Below the pieces are notes generated by a model. That model ran no database searches. It saw only the letters and a program-made list of their open reading frames with translations, and was not told the DNA's origin. Positions 48,073 through 60,445 of a DNA stretch of 64,000 nt are shown here, piece by piece. Every line of letters begins with the position of its first letter. The first letter of the stretch is position 1. The position numbers and the translations under genes are program-made. The stretch covers positions 4,061,101 through 4,125,100 of the forward strand of contig NC_066838.1 of the NCBI RefSeq assembly GCF_001640805.2. Reading direction: 5' to 3'. The DNA comes from Lates calcarifer (Eukaryota; Chordata; Actinopteri; Centropomidae).

Positions 48073-51000
48073 TGGAGAGCAGCTCTTGTTCTGTACCAGC
48101 TCTTGGCACTTGGTCGGCCACTCTGGGCTCAAGATCATGTCGCAGCAGCTGCCATCACTCCTCAGGACTGCAGTCTGGACTGCGTCCAACAGGTAAGCCA
48201 GAATTCAAACCTACTGTAAATTTATACAGACTCTCTTTATGGAAGTTTTGTGTTACAGCCTTGAAGCGGGCTCGTCTAAACCGTGGTGTACACTACTAGT
48301 GAAATGAATCATGCTGCTTCTCCACCAGCTGTTTACCCTGTCTCTTTTGGCTGTTGTGTACAGTGGGGGAGCTCACAAACACTCAACAAACATGGGCTTC
48401 ATGTCTAATGGACAATAAACTAATCTAGATCGGGTGAACAATTCTGAAATTCATGAATTAGATTCATTCTTGCTGTCTGCCTTTACGTTGTTACGCAGTG
48501 TCTTGTGCAGTACATGTCTCTATGCATAGAATTTATTTTTTATCAAGCATGTTTTGTAATTCCAATTACAAATGCTTCAGATTGTTTCTTCTTTCTAACC
48601 CAACAGTTTTGGCAAATTAGAACAGAAATTGTGTCTAGAAACCTGGAATTTGAAGCAGTATGTGAAATATACAGTGCGTCATAATATATATTATGCAGCT
48701 GTAAACCAGCGGGCCCCTTAATCTTAACTTTCTTTCATGAATTGCTAGAAAATTATACCGCAGACCACAAACTTCTCAACTAAAACAAAAAGAGGGAAAA
48801 AAATCAGAATTCCTTGGTCAACCTGTTAATAACCTGCAGCTGTGGTTCCCAGTCTGAAAGTCGATTCCCTTGAGGCTGTAGCACGGTAAATCTGAAGGGT
48901 CATGAACGAAGACACCTGATAACCATAAGAGAAAAAAAATACCTCTGAGCAACAGCTACAACGTGTGACGAGGGGTGGCAAAAAGAAAGAGTTAAATTGG
49001 TCGGGCCCACTGTCCTAGATGACAGATGAACTGTAATTGTCAACAAGTCTAGAAAGATCTGTAACAGTTTTAAATGGGAGGTTTGTGGTTTCCCCAGCAG
49101 AACACACTGGATGTTCGAAGACAAGTTTGTTTGTGACTAATATTTACTTTGCCCGCTCCGTCTTTGTGAAAATTCCTGAACTTCTCAAAGATGATATTTA
49201 TGTTTCTACACTGAGGAAAGGTTGTTTCCAAAGCTTTTTGAATGTGATTATAAATACTGTGGAACCCAGTTGCTTCTTGCAGCTTATTTGTCGCACTGTA
49301 GTTTAATCACAATGTCATTTTTCTATATTTATAAGGGGGATAAAACATCCACCTTTGCTGAAAACACCACTAGTCAGATGTCAAGTGTCTCTCCTGTTGT
49401 AGATGTTCTGACCTGTCAGACATATGGTACACATAGACTCTCATTGGTTACTCCAGGCAGTACATAGCGATACCATCTCTGGTTTGAGACTTTCTGTGCT
49501 GTTTTCAGCCTTTGGCAGAGAGTTGTTTTCGTTTGTAAATCTTAATGGACAAAGGAAGAATGCAAGGTTGTCATCTTGACCTAAGCTCTAAGGTTAGTGT
49601 GTATTATGTAGAAATCCCCTGTGACTGACACACACTGTCGCTTTTGACAATGCGGCAACTCCTCTCAAGTTTCTTTGATCTCTTGTGTTAGTTAATGAGT
49701 GTAACTACAGAGAGTTAGATGTAAAAAACATTCTGCAGGTGTTGTCTTTTGTGATTTACATCACCTAAAGTGTGAGCATGTGAGTATAAAGCACTTTTCA
49801 TTCGTACTATTGATTATGTTCTCTCATCAGCTTGCGTGCAAGTGAGTATTTAGGCTATAGAGACTTTATGGCGGCCATTACCTCACCTGACAGCTTAACT
49901 ACCATTGTATGAACTGATGTGTGTGTGTGTGTATGTGTGTTCACATATAGTCTTTTGCTCTCATGCCTGAGGCAGAGAGAGTATTTCTTCCTCTCTCATT
50001 TTCTCCACCTGTTTGTCTAGCTGCAGTCTCTGAACCTGCGAGGCGAGTTGGCAGTGTTTATCAGAGGTGGAAGAAGCACTCCGACCCTTTACTCAAGTAG
50101 AAGCACTGATAATATTATCAGCTAAATGTACTGAAAGTATCAAAATTAAAAGCACTTGGTTCATGTTACTGATAGATTGTTCTGTATTATCTTAATAAAC
50201 TGTAATCAAACTGTAGGAGGTGGAGTTAGTTTTAACCACTATATATGTAGTTACCTAGTTTGGCCCAGTGGTTCCTAGCCAAGGGGTTGGATCCCTCCAA
50301 AGGGTCACCAGATAAAACGGCTCATGAGATGATTAATGACAACAGAAAGAAAAGAAAAAAAAAATCATAGTTCTGCGACACTCATCTGTAGTTTCATTCT
50401 TTCTCTGATCTTTGTTCTTTGTGAATTATTAGATCATTGTACTCCCCAGGGCCTCAAACAGTTATTTAAATGAAACCATGTGAGAGGCTTAGAGAGGAAA
50501 TAACCCTTTGGTTGAACTTTTAACAACTAATAAACACCTGAAACCTGTGACACTGGAGCACAGTGCTATATTGACACATTTGTGTTGAATTTTGTAAATT
50601 TATCACAAAGTTTTTTAATATGAAAGTTTAATCTGAAAAGTGACCATTAAGTCCAGTACTGGGTGCTGCTGGTTTCTGAAACGATCACTCTCACCTGTAT
50701 CTTGAGGCAGTTACCACAAATTCATATCAAAGAAATGAATCATCTCTTAGAGATCCTGTTTTGATTTATGAATGTCAGAATGGGAGTCAAACTGGTCTTA
50801 TGTGAAACCTTTTTTCTATGAAAGTAAGTGAAGAGTTTCACACATATGTATATACCGGTGGTGGAAAGTAGACATACCTTTGCTCAAGTGCTGTGCTGTA
50901 CAATTTTAAGTACTTGTACTTTACTTGAGTAATTCCTTTTAATACTACCTTGTACTACCACTTTCTATGGGGAAACATTTTGCTTTGTATTGCACTAGAT

Positions 51001-54000
51001 TTATCTGGTGACTGTTAAATGGAACCACATTTTACATATTGAACATGACACAGAGAATGTTCAGAAACAGACTCATATTGTTCAGTGAATTGAATAGTTT
51101 ATGATTCCCCATAAATTCAGTCTGACGCCATGTCAGTGTTGATTGGGGGATTGAGCCACTGATGTAAGTATGTGCAGATGTTTGGAAATAACAGCCCCAT
51201 TTTTGTTCTATACTTGGCTCATTAAATAGTACATTCCTATTTCCCTCAAGTTTCTTCTACTGTTTTTTTTTTCTCTTAGTATAAAAGTGCAGCTGCTTTT
51301 TGTTTATATCTTGTATTTAAAAAAGGCATTTTGTTTGTACATTGCCGCTGAGTCCAGCTCAGTATTCCTGTAGAATAAATACAAACTTTTGTTCTCTCCT
51401 ACTGTGTCAAAAAATAGCTATCATGGGATCCAGCTGAATCACCATTTGTGCAGTGGACAAATCAGGACATTGCCAGAATTAGTGTGCTTGAGAGGCAGGT
51501 GAGAGTCTGCACCTGTCTCATATGTAAGAGAAGTGGAGGCAACACAGCACCTTGATTTGAATGAGGCCATACTGGACACAGATTGAGGCTGTATGCACTC
51601 CATTTAGTGCTCTTCATTTGAAGGAGAGAGGAGAGATTCCACGGGTGATTTCTCAGGCAAAATTATGGTGGCCCTGAAGGTCAACACTCAGTGACAAGTC
51701 ACAAAACACTACAACATTTCAGAAAACACAACAACATTTTACAAAACACTACAACATTTCACAAAACACAACAACATTTTACAAAACACAACATTTCACA
51801 AAACAAAACGTTTTGATTGATTCATGTGCACAAGATAAGTTTATAGTCTATACAGAGAGCCATTACAACAGACTGGCTTTCTCACACTTTATCTGTGTCT
51901 ATACCTCGCTAAACTGCTGCAGCTGGAGAGAGAGAGAGAGAGAGAGAGAAGATGTGCGCACGGGAAACTGGCCTTCATATTATGTTCTGTTAGCTCACTG
52001 ACATAATGTAAATGTAACCTAAATATAACAGTCGGTGCCCCTCAAAAGCCCAACAGGTTGTTGTGGCCGGGACACACAATTGTGTGTGTTTATCGTGTTG
52101 TAGTTCACATGCAGCTTTGTAACGTGTGATGCGGATGTGACACTGTTGTTTTTACTGATAAAAACAGTCCGCTGAAACTGTCAGACTATCCTTCATCTTA
52201 AGTGAAGCATTGGCTTTTAACAGCTTCCTGACGCCCAGTGTGTGAGCACTGAAGGCCAATTTTCTCTCTCTCTGCGTACCAGCTGCAGCAGTTTAGCGAG
52301 ATATAGACGCACAGATAAAGTGGTGTTGCCCAGTTTCCAGACTGACTTACACTCTCATTATTAATGAGTAATAAATGGCTATTTAATTAACATAGTTACC
52401 ACCCTCTCTCTCTCTCTCTCTCCAGCTGCAGCAGTTTAGCGAGGTATAGACACAGATAAAGTGTGAGAAAGCCGGTCTGTTGTAATGGCTGTCTGTATAG
52501 ACTATAAACTTATCTCGTGCGCATGAATTAATCAAAATGTAGGAACGTCATAAAACATACCCTCACTGTATAGCCTATACACTAATTTTCTCTCTCTGTT
52601 TCTCATTCTGTCGATCCTTAGGCTCAATTCTATCACCCACCGACTTTGAACAAATCACTGGATAAACTCTGAATTGACAGGGATTCTGTCCAATCACAAA
52701 GAAGAGCTATTGTCTCTACCCTTTCCATTTTGTAAAATGTTGTTGTGTTTTATGAAATGTTGCTGTGTTTTGTGAAATGTTGTGTTTTCTGACTTGTCGT
52801 TGTATGTTGACCTTCAGGGCCACTGTACAAGATGCTGCTTTTCTCCATTACAGTGTTTTTCTGTTGTCCTTCCCAGTTTTATGTGTTTTTACATCAAGTG
52901 ACCTTGCTAACAATTTGCCAACAGCATTCAAAGGCATAAATGTTGCTTAGTCTGAATTCATTCTTACTTTCTCCTCTGCAGGGAGGACCAGGATGTGAGT
53001 ACTGCAGAATAACCAGAAGTGATGTCAAGAAGGCTCTGGGGTTTAACTCCATTGAAGCATTTGGAAGTAAGTCTGATTCAGATAGACTGCACTGGATTCA
53101 CAGCCAACCTGTAAATGTATGTGACCATAGACTAACTTCACCAATAAACTGTGTTAAAGTATAGAATGCACATATTTTGGCAGCTCTGAGACATCGTTCA
53201 CCTTCATACTAGCCTTAACTTGAAACTATGCCTCACAGTATTAGCATTGTAATGAGCGGATGTCACATTGTTTGCACTTCATATTAGGATTTCAACACAG
53301 ACCAGCCTAAAGAGCAAAGGGTATGACAGGTTTTCATCACTGAGGTCACAGAAAATTAAATGTGAGTCTCTCTCATTACTTATAAAGGATAACTACGTTA
53401 TTTAAGAACCGCTGGGTACTCCCTTGTCAAATATTTGTCAAACTTCAACCTTTAGAGTTTCTGTTGTGCTAATATTTTTTTTGATGCAAAGATCAACAAC
53501 TACTTCCACAGTTATTTTTTACCCATGCTGGCGCTGGTCCACCATTACAACTACAGGCTGGATTGCCATGACATTTTGTACAGACATGTTGACCAAAGAA
53601 CAAACCCCACTGACTTTGGTGATCCTTTGACTTTTCCTCTCTAGTCACTATGAGGTGAAATATCTAATATTGGATGCTAAAATACTGCTACAGTGGACGA
53701 TCCCAGCATCAGCTCTATTTTGTATTTAGTATTAATTGTAAATGTTAGGATGCACACTAACACACTAAATAAGATGGTGAACTAACACTGGCTAAGCATT
53801 ACCTGCTGACCATAAGTGTGAAAAGTGATTGCACATTAGCCTTACATGGCTGTACACTCGGCTTGCTCAAATATACCATTTGCTTCCTATAAGATGTCCA
53901 GATTTATTGAATTCTGACTTGTGTTTTACATAGAAATTATACTGAAAATGTCTGAATATACTTGGACATTGTATGTATTTATTATTATTTCCTCTCAGGT

Positions 54001-57000
54001 TGTATTCCATGGCCATGTTTTGAGTTGCTAGACCCTGAAATCTGTCAGCACTACGTCCATGCACCAAATGATGTGAAGATTGAATTTGTAAATGAGCCAG
54101 ACACCACTTCTGACACTATCGTTGTCTCCTGGAGGCCAAGTTACTATGGTATGTTCATGCACTGACTACACATTTCTCTTAGAACCAGTTTCTCTAGACA
54201 GTTATTTTTCATGGCGTGACTTTTAATTGACTGGGAGTCCTGTGGTTTGGTTGGTTTAGAGTTACCTCCCCCTGTGTAATTTCCCACATCAGTGTTTGAC
54301 ATGAATAAGACTTATATCAGGTGACAGTGAATTATCACTAATAGGTTGTTATGGCTGTAGGTTTGTGGTGCTCTGTCCTTTTCCTGTCTTCCCACTAGCT
54401 CCACCCAGGTGATATCTGATGAGCCATCAATAAGCTGCACTTGGCATTAATGAAGTCAGTGTCAGAAGGCAGAGGCTCCTAGGGTGGGACTGCTGGGCAT
54501 GTTGCCTCTCAGCTTGTTTCTTTTTGTGTTGCTGTTGTGTTTTGACATTGTGTCTTTTATAGTCTTGGTTTTGTCTTCGTTGTTTGTATGTTTGTTTTTA
54601 TGTTAATAAATACCATGAATTTGATTGTTTGTAAGATGTTTTCTGTGGCTGATTTGGGTCAATGGTGGAGTGTTGTGCTCCACATAGGGCCACCCAAGGG
54701 TGGGTACATAGGTAAAAATTATGCAATGCATTATGTTAACACATAAAGGTGGTAGAGACAACTCAGTTAATTATTCCATGTATAACCAAGGTTTTGACAG
54801 ATAACAGCGTAGCAGACTTTCATGTTACAAGCTTAATTGACCATGCAGATGCAGCACACACATTTTTGACACAGGCGTGTACTGTATATGCAACTTGGAT
54901 GATGGACTGTCACTGAGTCTGTGACGCTGATTTCACTCTGTCCCATCTGTGTTTGCTGCAGGGATCGCCTTCCTGCGAGGCTTTCAGGTGTCCCTCCAGG
55001 CCCTGGGAGGGTCTGCTATTGCCTGTCAGCTTTTCCTCTTCCACCGTAACCTCTCACTACCAGCTTCACATGCTCAAAGGGTAGGTAGGGCCCCACTCAC
55101 TTTGGTCTTTGCTGTCTGGTATGCTGTGACAACACAAGTTCTCCTTGTTTTACTCACACTTATCGAGAGTCAATTTTGATTTTAGATACAAATAACAACA
55201 AAATTATAATTTCATGGAAATATCTTTTATTTTGCTTTTTTTTTTTTAATTTTGCTTTTTTTGGGATATCATAAATCTTTCCCACTCCTGTTTTATGACA
55301 TTCCCCTGGCAGGACACACCAGGGGAATTTCTGTGCACACACTCAAATTATTGTGATTGCAAAATGTGATTGCCATATTTCAGATGGGATCACAGTGACA
55401 TCATCTTTAGTATGTCCTTAGAGACAGAGCTGTCCATTTTACACTGATTATGACTTAATTCATCATTCATCAAACTACAGTGAATAAGTAATATTTATTC
55501 ACAGTAATGGGCACTTACGCAATACACAGGCAGACATGTAAGTTCAGCACTAATTGGAGATAGTAATGGAAGGGAAAGGGAAGCACATTCTGATACAAAC
55601 CACATAAAGAAGAAGAAAATCACTGTACTGCAAATAGTTTTTCAGAGATGTTGTGTTACTGTGTGTTGTGTGGTATACCTTGCTTAAGTATGGAAAAGGT
55701 AACTATCACATGAATTGAAATTCCAGGGATAAAATTATTAGAATTATTGTAATTACACTTATCATTTTCTTATTATATTATCATATTTATCAGACTACAA
55801 CCAGTCCAAGTCACATATCCAAACTATAATTATCTTTGTAATCTTAAAGAAAAACAAACTCTACAATATGATTAAAGATATAAATCTTTCAGAAGTCTAC
55901 TAATGAAGACATTTCAAGCTAATATTTCAGTACACTTTTAGGAATATCAAGTAAATTAAACAATGCATGCAATTCTCAAACAATCAAAAAGGAGAAATTG
56001 TCAAAATGTTAAACAAATAAAAACAACTATTAACATACAACCTCCTAAAAAGAGGGAAAAAGGAAAAACCTCTTTAAAAAGATATCATGTCACAAATGGC
56101 AAAACAATGGCTATATATGTATATATATTCTGCAGATCTTGACATGAGTAAACTTTTTCCATTAAAACATAAAAACACAAATAGAAACAATAATATTATT
56201 ATAAAGATAGGAACAGAGTAGAAAACAAGGCAGACTTTAAAGCAGAGCTGTTTATAACAACAACATATAAGGTTTTATATGAGAGAGAATTTCTCCTCCA
56301 CCTTAAATAAAGCATATGTCAAAAAGTCTTATCTCACTTTATCACTAAAACGTGTGCAGAGATAAAAGTGCGCAGTGTGTTTAAACAAAACCAAGGTCAT
56401 GATTGCTGCTGTATTCTGTAGGTGTACAAATCAGACCCCTTCCCCGGCCTCCCCCTTGGGTCTCAGTATGCTGTTACTGTCATGGCTCTGCCAGTGCCTG
56501 AGGATTGGGAGAGGTTCTACCACAGCAAGATCTTCTCAACACGCTGTAAGACCCTTTTAAGCTCTAGGCTAGTTCTCTTATAAGGCACACACACACACAT
56601 AGTTTCAATTGAACACACAGTCACTGAGTCTCCTTAAGGGTAACATACATACATATTAAAATATTTCACATCTGTCTACTCTCCACATAATATGCACATT
56701 ATGTTTTTGCAGCGTGTGCAGAGAAGAGCGGAATTGAGAAATGCAAAAAGGGTGAGAAAAAATGTTTTCTCAGTTTGTCATACTTCCTAGATAAACTTAA
56801 TGAAATGTTCAATAGTTTTTTTTTTTTTTTTTTTCTTATAATCAGTTTTACATCTGTCAGTATTTTATGGTCTGGTTGTAGATTGGTACCCCCAACATAT
56901 TGAGGTCCAGCAGGAAGGGACTGCCATCACTGTGACTTTTAACCTGGCTCCCCCAGACCTGGGCATCAGAAGCTACTTCTCATTTTGTTATGCAAACGGC

Positions 57001-59172
57001 ATGAAGAAATACACAGACATAATACCTGTAAGTGGTTTCAACTCATGCAACTTTATATTCATTTTTCAGTTTTTTTCTGTCATTTATATCACAGAAATAT
57101 TTGATAATGAAGTGAACTTCATAATTGTATTTACCATTAACACAATTTCCTTAGAATTCCACCAAAAACAAAACTCACCACAGCTATCAGCTGAACGACC
57201 TTCAAGAAGGAACCAATTACACTTGTGAGGTAAGATAAAAGTGGATTAGCATTATTCAGTACTTCACTTTGATAGCACAACATGTAGCTACAGTTATTTT
57301 TTTCCACCAACCTCAGGTGGCTTTGTGTTTAATATATAGTATTTGAATATTTCCCCCCAGTGTCTCCCTGGAGGGAATATTTCCACTTACATTCATGACA
57401 TAGCCAGAAACACAACTTTAAATAAATTCAGATGACATGAGTTTTGTTTTTGAGCCAGCATGTTTGTTATATTGATTTTATAAAGTAATACTGAGGATGT
57501 GTTACAGCTTCTTGTGTGGCACCTGGCCAAAAACTCAATCAAAGTTTAAAATTATCTTTTCAAACTTCCATTTCCAAGATCAAGTATGAACTCAACATTT
57601 CTTACGCCACAGATTGCAGCTAATGAGGTGGATGCAGTGAGAAAAATGTTCAATGTCCAGGTCATGCACATTCAGAAAGGTAGGGGAGGCTGATTTGCTG
57701 CTTCTGATCCTTATAGTCACAGTGTACCATTGTCTGTGCTGTGCAAATATTGTCTTACTTTTTGTCTGTATCTGCATGCTAATAATAGAGCTAAAGCCAG
57801 GAGGCGATTAGCTTAGCATGAAGACTCAGGGGAAACAGCAAGTCTGTCTCTCAAAATTATCTCTATCAACAAAAGAAATACAAAGGCAAGTGACAAAGAT
57901 CACTCTAGTGACAACCAAGCTAGCTAGCTAGCTAGCTGTTTCCCCCTGTCTTAAGGGGGAAACTAAACTAACTGACTCCCAGGTCTAGCTCCATAATCAG
58001 CGCACAGACATGACAGTGGTATTAATTTTCTCATCTAACTCACAGCAGTAATGCATATGATTTCTTCAGGGTCTGTCACTGATTTGTCATGTAACTCCCC
58101 CATCCTCAGAGGGTGTCCCGCAGCTCTCTGTCACTCCGTCCCTGACTCTGGTGCTTCCACTGTGCCTGGCTGTGGTAGCCATACTTGTGATCTCATTGGC
58201 TGTTCTTGCAAGGACAAGGCCCAAGCTGCAGATGAAGAAACTTAATATAAAACCAGGTGCACAAACAAACAAAAATATCATGTTTATATTTCATTATTGC
58301 TAATTTGATAAATCATGGTTATTGTTCATTTTAAACTGTATGACAGAGAACCATCCTTGCACCTCTGGTCTGTCTTTTCCATTACCAGCAGCATGTGAAA
58401 TGCAACCAGGTTTCTTTTTCTTTTTTGACATCCATTCAGATATAATCAAGCAGCACCAAGAGAGTGGGACTCAGGAGGAAGTGGTGATATTATCCAGAGG
58501 CAGACTGACCCCTCCTCGTCTTCTGATTTGCTACAGCAGCTATGATGGCCCTGCTCATGTCAAAGCTGTCATGCAGTTAGGGGCCTTCATACAGCAGCAC
58601 ATGGCCACTCAGGTAGTGGACATGACATATAAAGGTGTAATTTGCCATAGGCATTTTGTTCATATTGAGCAGTTTCAGTTTTATAGACCATTTCTGCAAC
58701 AATTTGCTAAATGTGCTAGTGATTCTGTTGTCCATTTCTTTTTCCTTCTTCTTCTTCTTTTTTAAAAATACAAAATAGTGTTGGAGTTATACATTTTTTT
58801 TCTTCCTAGGTGTGCCTCGACCTGTGGGACTCTCTCAGCATGGCTGAGGAGGGCAGTATGGCCTGGCACTACCGGCAGATCCGGGAGAGTGACTTCATCT
58901 TGGTGATCTGTTCTCAGGGTCTTAACCACAGACCTGAGCCTCCACAACCAAACAGCAACGACAAAGATGAGGATGCAGACAGGAGGCTAGACTTTGGGTC
59001 TTACGCCTTCAGCTCTGATGCAGCTGTCCAGCTTATTGGAGAGGAGGTGGGCCGAGCCAAAGCCAGGGGCCAGGACCTGTCCAAATACATGGCAGCCATT
59101 TTTGAGTACTCTGAGGAAACTGACATCCCCAATGAGCTGAATCTGGTATCTCGCTACATCGCTCACGAGTGA
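48073..59172 (+). CDS. Interleukin-17 receptor D-like transmembrane receptor with SEFIR domain
   Basis: A type I membrane receptor of the IL-17R family, most like IL17RD (Sef). Coding exons: 48073-48192, 52982-53066, 53999-54148, 54962-55080, 56422-56545, 56713-56751, 56882-57027, 57155-57229, 57613-57679, 58110-58256, 58440-58612, 58810-59172. Phases agree; 535 aa to the first stop. Exon 1 encodes a signal peptide (MWRAALVLYQLLALG); an in-frame upstream ATG at 48031 is less suited. The ectodomain shows IVVSWRP, GIAFLRGFQVSLQALG (IL17RD has GIEFLKGF) and a fibronectin-like WYPQHIEVQQEGTAITVTF. A transmembrane helix lies at about residues 317-340 (LTLVLPLCLAVVAILVISLA), then SEFIR from about residue 370: LLICYSSYDG (box 1) and LDLWDSLSMAEEG with ESDFILVICSQG (box 2). 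It could recruit Act1-type adaptors or damp FGF/IL-17 signalling; that is inference. The frame stops early; see the next entry. Confidence 0.88.
50067..50210. repeat. Fish TTTACTCAAGTA-type dispersed repeat
   Basis: AGAGGTGGAAGAAGCACTCC, CCTTTACTCAAGTAGAAGC and a TAAATGTACTGAAAGTATC segment are hallmarks of a very common fish repeat. A related piece lies at 50860-50950 (GGTGGAAAGTAG, TACTTTACTTGAGTAA). Confidence 0.6.
50268..50345. mobile_element. hAT (Charlie-like) transposon end fragment
   Basis: CCAGTGGTTCCTAGCCAAGG and GGGTTGGATCCCT resemble the terminal sequence of hAT-Charlie-type elements. No transposase follows. Confidence 0.5.
51666..52825. mobile_element. Fold-back DNA element, about 1.16 kb, TA-flanked
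   Basis: The left end TGGTGGCCCTGAAGGTCAAC and the complement of the right end match apart from the first two bases. TA lies on both flanks (51664-51665, 52826-52827). The arms continue inward through ACAACATTT-type tandem repeats (51700-51805; about 52725-52790), a CTATACAGAGAGCCATTACA block and its complement, and CTGCAGCTGGAGAGAG with its complement. An extra copy of the GCTGCAGCAGTTTAGCGAG unit lies at about 52282-52302. There is no ORF for a transposase, so it is non-autonomous. Confidence 0.8.
53430..53810. repeat. Dispersed fish repeat in IL17RD-like intron 2
   Basis: GGATTGCCATGACATTTTGT, a CTGACTTTGGTGATCC segment, TTTTCCTCTCTAGTCACTAT and a TGCTAAAATACTGC-type end are familiar from a common fish repeat. 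The limits are approximate. Confidence 0.6.
55081..56421. other. IL17RD-like intron 4
   Basis: AT-rich, non-coding, with a T-run near 55235-55260. No recognised repeat family. Confidence 0.5.
57765..58050. repeat. Rearranged copy of the TTAGC-type fish repeat (intron 9)
   Basis: AAAGCCAGGAGGCGATTAGC and AGCATGAAGACTCAGGGG-like sequence match the family. An (AGCT)n tract (57918-57937) and a small inverted repeat with 10-bp arms (57938-57947 and 57954-57963) follow. Confidence 0.6.
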
Positions 59173-59362
59173 CTTACCACTGCTCTTCTCCCACCTCCAT
59201 GGAGTGGCTCTGCACAGGCCTGGGGGTTACCTGAAGATAAACCATATCTCAGAGGAAGGTTTTGCCAAGTTACCAGCTGGAGCAGCTCTGCAGTGCGCTA
59301 TCTATGAGGCTGGAATGGCAATGAGGGCCAAAGCACATCACTCTGTGGGAGGGGGTGACTAA
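59171..59362 (+). pseudogene. IL17RD-like C-terminal coding sequence out of frame with the main ORF
   Basis: After the TGA at 59170-59172, the frame starting at 59171 stays open for 63 codons to TAA (59360-59362). It reads DLPLLFSHLHG, then LKINHISEEGFAKLPAG and ALQCAIYEAG. IL17RD proteins have a NLPQLCSHLHS-like segment and a LYVAICNM-like helix at this point. So this looks like the true continuation, displaced by a small indel next to a GAG repeat. It may be a real truncation, a polymorphism or an assembly error. Confidence 0.65.
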
Positions 59363-60078
59363 ATACACACAAAAAAAGAATCTGTATGCCCCAATTTAAT
59401 GATTGTTCTCAGCCCAGTACAGCAGGAAGGTTAGCTTGAAGATAAACGTTGGTGATGGCCAAAAATTTGCTGGTTCTGTATCTGGCCAGATAGGAGGAGC
59501 TTGGAGCTCACTGCTAGAGGGTGACCAGTACACCTACAATCCCTGCTGATGTGCCCTCAAGCAATTGACCAACTAACCACCTCCGCCTAAGCTATGCTAC
59601 AGTGGCAGCAATTGTGCACTTTGACCTCTGAAATGTGTTGACTTACGTGTGTGTACAGGAAGGATTTGTAAAAAAGAACATTCAGTAATGTGTGTAATGC
59701 TCACTGAAACTAAAAGTATTTGACATTTTCTGTTCATTTTTATCGCTGTGTCATGTAAAAAGCCACCATGTTTATATTGGCACTGTATATAAAAATCATA
59801 TTAATCTCATTTGAATTAGTGAAGTTATTCTGTGAGGATGTTTACCTTGAAGTGGATATTGAAAAATAAGTGCATGCATGTTAACAGTCATGCTTACATT
59901 TTATTTATGCATGTGCATATCTCAAATATAAATAAGAATTGTTAGATTTAATAGGTCCTATCAGTTTTAGTTTTATGCTGATGTTCGGTTACACTCACGA
60001 AAAAATGTTGTGAGCTGCCTTGTATTTTATGTTGTATCTTTGTGAATTATAAATGTTACTTTGTGCATCTAACCATCT

Positions 60079-60084
60079 AATAAA
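60079..60084 (+). terminator. IL17RD-like gene polyadenylation signal AATAAA
   Basis: Canonical hexamer about 720-900 nt after the two possible stops and about 360 nt before the sars1 start codon. Confidence 0.65.
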
Positions 60085-60445
60085 ATCATTCTAAAACAAG
60101 TTTTCTCATAACATGTTGTATTCATGACATTTATGAGTGATTCTTTTCTTTCTTCTTCTTGCTAAGAATTTTGCGGATGCTGCAGGTTGCCAGAGTAGAA
60201 AAAAAAAACCTTAGACTTTTTGTATCTAAAATATTTGAAGTAAATACACATGTCATCTGAATACAAATGATTGCATGGAGTTTTGCTTAGCGAGGGTCTG
60301 GTGTGATAATTATGATAATTAATTCGTATAACAAATCAAACTGTTATTACGGTTTAGTTACTCGAGCAACAGGATCTGGCAACCCGTTTGAACGAGTCAT
60401 CGTTGTGAGCTCATTCAGACTCTCTCTGACAGGCAGCGTGGAAAG
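60085..60445 (+). promoter_or_regulatory. Short intergenic interval containing the sars1 promoter and 5' UTR
   Basis: Only about 360 nt separate the preceding poly(A) signal from the sars1 ATG. No clear TATA box is placed near a plausible start site. The promoter call rests on position alone. Confidence 0.35.

Larger units (their letters stand above)
48193..52981. other. IL17RD-like intron 1, 4.8 kb, repeat-rich
   Basis: No exon is supported. It contains two WGGAAGAAGTACTC/TTTACTCAAGTA-type fish repeat pieces (50067-50210; 50860-50950), a hAT-like end (50268-50345) and a fold-back element (51666-52825). Confidence 0.6.
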
